From assembly GCA_036505875.1 (NCBI GenBank), contig DASXSR010000168.1, forward strand, positions 1 through 45,850: a stretch of DNA of 45,850 nt. Direction: 5' to 3'. Origin of the DNA: Onstottus_A sp036505875. Its GTDB lineage: Bacteria; Acidobacteriota; Blastocatellia; UBA7656. Under the pieces are notes generated by a model, which saw only the letters and a program-made list of their open reading frames with translations, searched no databases and was not told the DNA's origin. This document shows, piece by piece, positions 42,767 through 45,850 of the stretch. Both the position numbers and the translations under genes were made by a program. Each line of letters begins with the position of its first letter. The first letter of the stretch is position 1.

Positions 42767-44410
42767 ATGCCTGCTAAGCTTGTAATTAAGAATCCTGACA
42801 CCGGACACTCGTCCGAATTCGAGCTGATCCGCGGCGAGACGCACATCGGACGCGCCGCCGACCGCAACGACATCGTGCTCGACGAAGGCCTGGTCTCCCG
42901 TCAGCACGCGTTAATCCGGTGGAGCGCCTCGGGATTTACACTGATCGATCTCAACAGTGCCAACGGGACTTTCATCGATGGCCAGCGAGTTCACGAGCGC
43001 CTGCTGCGAAACGACGACTCATTCACGATTGGCAAACACACCATTTTGTTTAAGGAGGCGCCTACCGCGCCGGCAGTAAGGTTGGCCAGCCATGACATCG
43101 AAGGCACTGTCGTGATGCGCACCCCTGGGGAGATCGCGGCGGTGATCCCGCCCATCGACAAGGCGGCGATTTCGCAAGCCGAGCCCGGCAGCAAATCGGT
43201 TCTTGATTACGTCGAGGTGTTGAGAAAGAAAGCGGAGACGCTCGCGCGCATCTACGAGCTTAACCAGATGCTCGGGTCTGACTTCTCTCAGGAGGACATA
43301 TTCAAGAAGGTCAGCGAGATGGTATTTCGACTCACCCCCGCCGATCGGTTTTTGGTTTTGCTAAAGGACGCGGGAACCGGCGAGCTGGTAACTGTTGGCG
43401 CGGAGTTTCGAAATCCCGCCAGCGCGCAGATTGGCGATGAGGTCACGATAAGCAAGACAGTTGTTCAACGCGTTATGACTGAGCGAGTTTCGTTGCTTTC
43501 ATTCGACACGCAATCAGACAAGCGGTTCGTTAAGGCGAAGTCGATCGTCATGCAAAACATCAGCTCGGTTATGTGCTCGCCGTTGCTAAGCAAGAACGAC
43601 GCGTTGGGCGTGATCTACGTCGATTGTCGCGAGTCGATGAAGCTGCTCAAAGAAGACGATCTCGATCTGTTGAATGCGGTGGCTGCCGAGACATCGATCG
43701 CGGTGGACAACGCGTTGACTCACAAGCGGCTTGTGCGCGAGGAGCTGGCTCGCGCTAAGTTTCGCCGCTTCATGCCGCCGCACGTGGTAGATGAGATTCT
43801 GGCGAGCCCGAACACGCTCAGCCTCGGCGGGACGACTTCCTGTATAACGGCGTTGTTCTCCGACATCCGTGGGTTTACGTCGATGGCCGAGAAGCTCGCG
43901 CCTCAAGTTGTGGTCCAAATTCTCAACGAATACTTTGCCGATATGACCCCGATCGTGTTTGAGCACAAGGGGCTCCTCGACAAGTTCATGGGCGATGGAT
44001 TGATGGCGTTATTTGGAGTTCCCTACGCCTGCGACACCGCAGCATCAGATGCCGTCGCGGCGGCGATTCAAATGCAACGTCGAATGCACTTGGTGAATGA
44101 CGATTTGAAGGCGCAAGGCTTGAAGGAGATCTCGATCGGGATCGGCATCAACACCGGAACCGCGACGGTCGGCTATATCGGATCGAGGGACCGGACCGAC
44201 TATACGGCGATCGGAGACTCGGTAAATTTGGCGGCACGGCTTGAGAAACAGGCGGGTCGCGGACAAATCATAATCAGCAGTTCAACGTTCGAGGCGATTG
44301 GCGAAACGTTCCCGGTCAAACCAGCCTCCCAGATAATGGTGAGGGGGAGAGAAGAACCTGTCCAGATTTACGAAGTGCTGTGGCAAGAGGTGAGCGAGAC
44401 GGTGGGTTAG
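42767..44410 (+). CDS. FHA-GAF-class III adenylate cyclase
   Basis: 547 residues. FHA domain (~residues 15-95: HIGRAADRNDIVLDEGLVSR, SANGTFIDGQ), GAF domain (~165-325, ALGVIYVDCRESMKLL) and class III cyclase (~345-540). Metal-binding aspartates lie in LFSDIRGFTS (Asp366) and KFMGDG (Asp410). Lys406 and Thr480 (D-Y-T-A-I-G-D) are the adenine-selecting pair, and Asn487 and Arg491 in V-N-L-A-A-R are the transition-state residues, so all catalytic positions are present and cAMP rather than cGMP is predicted. Cytoplasmic. GAF ligand and FHA partner unknown; the other FHA gene of the locus lies just upstream. Last plus-strand gene of the series. Confidence 0.93.
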   Translation: MPAKLVIKNPDTGHSSEFELIRGETHIGRAADRNDIVLDEGLVSRQHALIRWSASGFTLIDLNSANGTFIDGQRVHERLLRNDDSFTIGKHTILFKEAPTAPAVRLASHDIEGTVVMRTPGEIAAVIPPIDKAAISQAEPGSKSVLDYVEVLRKKAETLARIYELNQMLGSDFSQEDIFKKVSEMVFRLTPADRFLVLLKDAGTGELVTVGAEFRNPASAQIGDEVTISKTVVQRVMTERVSLLSFDTQSDKRFVKAKSIVMQNISSVMCSPLLSKNDALGVIYVDCRESMKLLKEDDLDLLNAVAAETSIAVDNALTHKRLVREELARAKFRRFMPPHVVDEILASPNTLSLGGTTSCITALFSDIRGFTSMAEKLAPQVVVQILNEYFADMTPIVFEHKGLLDKFMGDGLMALFGVPYACDTAASDAVAAAIQMQRRMHLVNDDLKAQGLKEISIGIGINTGTATVGYIGSRDRTDYTAIGDSVNLAARLEKQAGRGQIIISSSTFEAIGETFPVKPASQIMVRGREEPVQIYEVLWQEVSETVG

Positions 44411-44444
44411 TCCAAAACAACTTCGCGCTTGTCAGAATTGTAAG

Positions 44445-44534
44445 CTAGCGGTCGCGATCAGGTTTCGAAATGCGAAACAGACTCGCCAGGGACAGAATTA
44501 TGCCAATCGCTACTCCAAGGATTAAGACCGCCAT
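44445..44534 (-). CDS. 29-residue single-helix membrane peptide downstream of opcA
   Basis: The ATG lies 4 nt after the opcA stop (TAA), and the frame reads MAVLILGVAIGIILSLASLF followed by RISKPDRDR and TAG: one hydrophobic helix and a charged tail. It is too short for usual gene callers. Position right behind opcA suggests translational coupling, but it could be a chance frame. No family recognised. It lies in the convergent gap after the cyclase gene. Confidence 0.45.
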   Translation of the reverse strand: MAVLILGVAIGIILSLASLFRISKPDRDR

Positions 44535-44538
44535 AGAT

Positions 44539-45681
44539 TTAGGTACCCATCGCTCCGACAAGTTCGCCAGCCGACAGCACCGACTGCTCGTAGACCTTAT
44601 CATGCCCAAGAATCTCAAGCTCTTTTCCGATCAACTCGGCTTCAGATAATGCTTCATAACTCAGCACCCGCTGTGCGCGCTTCTGGTCATCACGTGAGAC
44701 CGAGGTCTCAATACGTGCCGCGTCCGAGCTTCTCCTAACCGTGAACACCACCGACCGGTCGCCCTTGCTTTGCATCGTGACCAGCGCCAGGTGGCCGGGC
44801 TCTATCTGACGATTCGTGCGCTTAAAGTCAAGGCTGATTGCGCGGTCATCAATCGCAAATTCAAAGCGCGTCGAGTCAGCGGTTCGAGTTGCGCGCTTTG
44901 AATGTGGGCGCCAGCCGAGCCGGCTCACGAGCCATCCCCCTAACAATAGCGCTCTAGCCGAGACCACAGGAGAGTCCACGGATTGTGGCGCGTATTCAAT
45001 GACGACTTCATCGAGTTGATCGAGCAGCAGGCGGTACTCCGGTAGGTCATAGAATCCCGAAAGCAATGCGCGCCATGCAGTCAGCCGCGCCCAGTTCAGA
45101 TCGCTGAGGGCCGTCCAACGAGGAGTCTCCCGCAAGACAGTTGCCATGCTCGCGATGTCGCCGTGTGGATCGTTGAACAGCGCAGAGTCTATTATCACTC
45201 GATCGGAAATGTCGGCTAGCTTTCGAAACAGCGGCTTGTCTTGAGTGCGAGGCACGGGACGCCACCAGAGGTACACGGGCAGATCCGAAAGCAGCAACGG
45301 CGCGACGGCGCTAGGAACATCCGCCAATCCGCTGCCCGCTGCCGTGATTGTCACCTGCTCGCAGCAAACCTGTTTTCTTGTGCCGATTGGCACCGTGCAT
45401 CTTGATGTCACTTGCGCTTCCAGGCTGGGCTCGTCGGCGTCCTCGGCAGCTATGAGAATTGCGCGGCTTGGATGGGAAGCAGTTATGTCGGCAAGTAGAT
45501 CATCCATCTCGGCCGCTTCGGAGGCATTCGATGCGTACACGAGGAGGTTTAGAATACAAGACCGAATGACGCCGTGATCTTCTTCTTCGGAGGCTTGCCG
45601 CCACAGCGCGGTCAACTCGCGCTCGATCTGACCGACGTCGATTGTGGATTGCGGATCGCGGATTGCGGATTGCTCGCTCAT
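44539..45681 (-). CDS. opcA: Glucose-6-phosphate dehydrogenase assembly protein OpcA
   Basis: 380 residues. Recognised from DVGQIERELTALWRQA, SHPSRAILI, CCEQVTITAAG, DLPVYLWWRP and the C-terminal half rich in LAxLTAWRALLSGFYDLPEY. OpcA activates glucose-6-phosphate dehydrogenase (allosteric assembly factor) in cyanobacteria and actinobacteria, feeding NADPH into the cell; zwf itself is not in view and may lie beyond the right edge. The ATG overlaps the stop of the upstream four-helix-bundle gene (ATGA). The first ~12 codons are made of five GATTGCG-like heptamers, an unusual low-complexity leader before the conserved D-V-G-x-I start. Confidence 0.85.
   Translation of the reverse strand: MSEQSAIRDPQSTIDVGQIERELTALWRQASEEEDHGVIRSCILNLLVYASNASEAAEMDDLLADITASHPSRAILIAAEDADEPSLEAQVTSRCTVPIGTRKQVCCEQVTITAAGSGLADVPSAVAPLLLSDLPVYLWWRPVPRTQDKPLFRKLADISDRVIIDSALFNDPHGDIASMATVLRETPRWTALSDLNWARLTAWRALLSGFYDLPEYRLLLDQLDEVVIEYAPQSVDSPVVSARALLLGGWLVSRLGWRPHSKRATRTADSTRFEFAIDDRAISLDFKRTNRQIEPGHLALVTMQSKGDRSVVFTVRRSSDAARIETSVSRDDQKRAQRVLSYEALSEAELIGKELEILGHDKVYEQSVLSAGELVGAMGT
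45640..45674. repeat. Five tandem heptamers in the 5' end of opcA
   Basis: Plus-strand units GATTGTG, GATTGCG, GATCGCG, GATTGCG and GATTGCT occupy 45640-45674 without gaps. Because seven is not a multiple of three, a gain or loss of one unit would shift the opcA frame. They encode the odd S-A-I-R-D-P-Q-S-T-I leader. Confidence 0.85.
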
Positions 45682-45850
45682 CGTTTCGATCCTCTTGCTG
45701 TGTTTATTGATGAGACAACCATAGCAACGATCTGATCGCCCTCGTCGCAGAGTTCTGCCACTGCGCTGGAGGGGACTGTGCCAGAATCGACGAGCAATTC
45801 CATCCAGTAAATACTCTCATCAGCCTCTTCTTCCACGATACCCATCTTCG
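45678..45850 (-). CDS. Four-helix bundle (23S rRNA intervening-sequence-type) protein, 5' end outside window
   Basis: The frame is open from the right edge: K-M-G-I-V-E-E-E-A-D-E-S-I-Y-W-M-E-L, then a second helix ending V-A-M-V-V-S-S-I-N-T-A-R. This is the C-terminal half of the S23/four-helix-bundle family (typical ~120 residues), small homopentameric proteins often encoded within rRNA intervening sequences but also dispersed. Biochemical role unknown. The TGA overlaps the opcA ATG by ATGA, so coupled translation is likely. Confidence 0.8.
   Translation of the reverse strand, partial: KMGIVEEEADESIYWMELLVDSGTVPSSAVAELCDEGDQIVAMVVSSINTARGSKR

Overview
The window looks like a chromosome segment of a Gram-negative, soil- or sediment-type heterotroph, most plausibly an Acidobacteriota (Blastocatellia-like) member. 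That placement is inference from gene content: outer-membrane barrels, an OpcA homologue, four-helix-bundle protein, RAYT-type repeats and many exported cytochromes. No rRNA, tRNA or CRISPR array was seen. All families were named by recognising motifs by eye; no search was run.

Left part (1-23 kb) is ordinary chromosome with mixed strands: the end of a heptose-phosphate nucleotidyltransferase, an acyl-CoA synthetase, CsbD, an AraC regulator with a glycerophosphodiesterase, then an iron block (Fur repressor, bacterioferritin-like protein, monoheme cytochrome and porin with a perfect 15-bp Fur-box palindrome upstream). Next come a frameshifted proline dehydrogenase, an S41 protease homologue that has lost both catalytic residues, a GT2 glycosyltransferase with an extra N-terminal domain, an OMP, an M28-like peptidase, an AI-2E-type permease, a truncated SRPBCC gene, a thioredoxin-fold protein, FKBP, an amidohydrolase, a class A beta-lactamase-like protein without Glu166, and an exported truncated haemoglobin with a clean terminator.

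The right part (23-44.4 kb) is the most interesting. A tandem GlcG/HbpS-like protein is divergent from a long same-strand series: a tetraheme cytochrome fused to an outer-membrane barrel, a decaheme LVIVD-propeller protein, tetra-, octa- and nonaheme cytochromes (the last a lipoprotein), a membrane protein with two cNMP-binding domains plus Fe-S clusters, a giant FHA / heptaheme / ferredoxin / flavoprotein fusion that should span the inner membrane twice, a metallo-beta-lactamase-fold cAMP phosphodiesterase-like protein, and an FHA-GAF-class III adenylate cyclase. Six proteins carry 41 CxxCH motifs plus one CX4CH. I infer a wire from NAD(P)H and quinol through periplasmic hemes to a single-chain outer-membrane porin-cytochrome and a surface decaheme protein, with cAMP made, destroyed and sensed by products of the same locus. 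A toxin-antitoxin-like pair sits on the opposite strand inside the series.

The cluster is peppered with mobile debris: an internally deleted IS200-like (RAYT) transposase flanked by paired hairpin repeats, a second repeat pair at 34.1 kb, an inverted AT-rich repeat at the start of the octaheme gene, and five heptamer repeats in the 5' end of opcA. The right edge holds opcA and the end of a four-helix-bundle gene.
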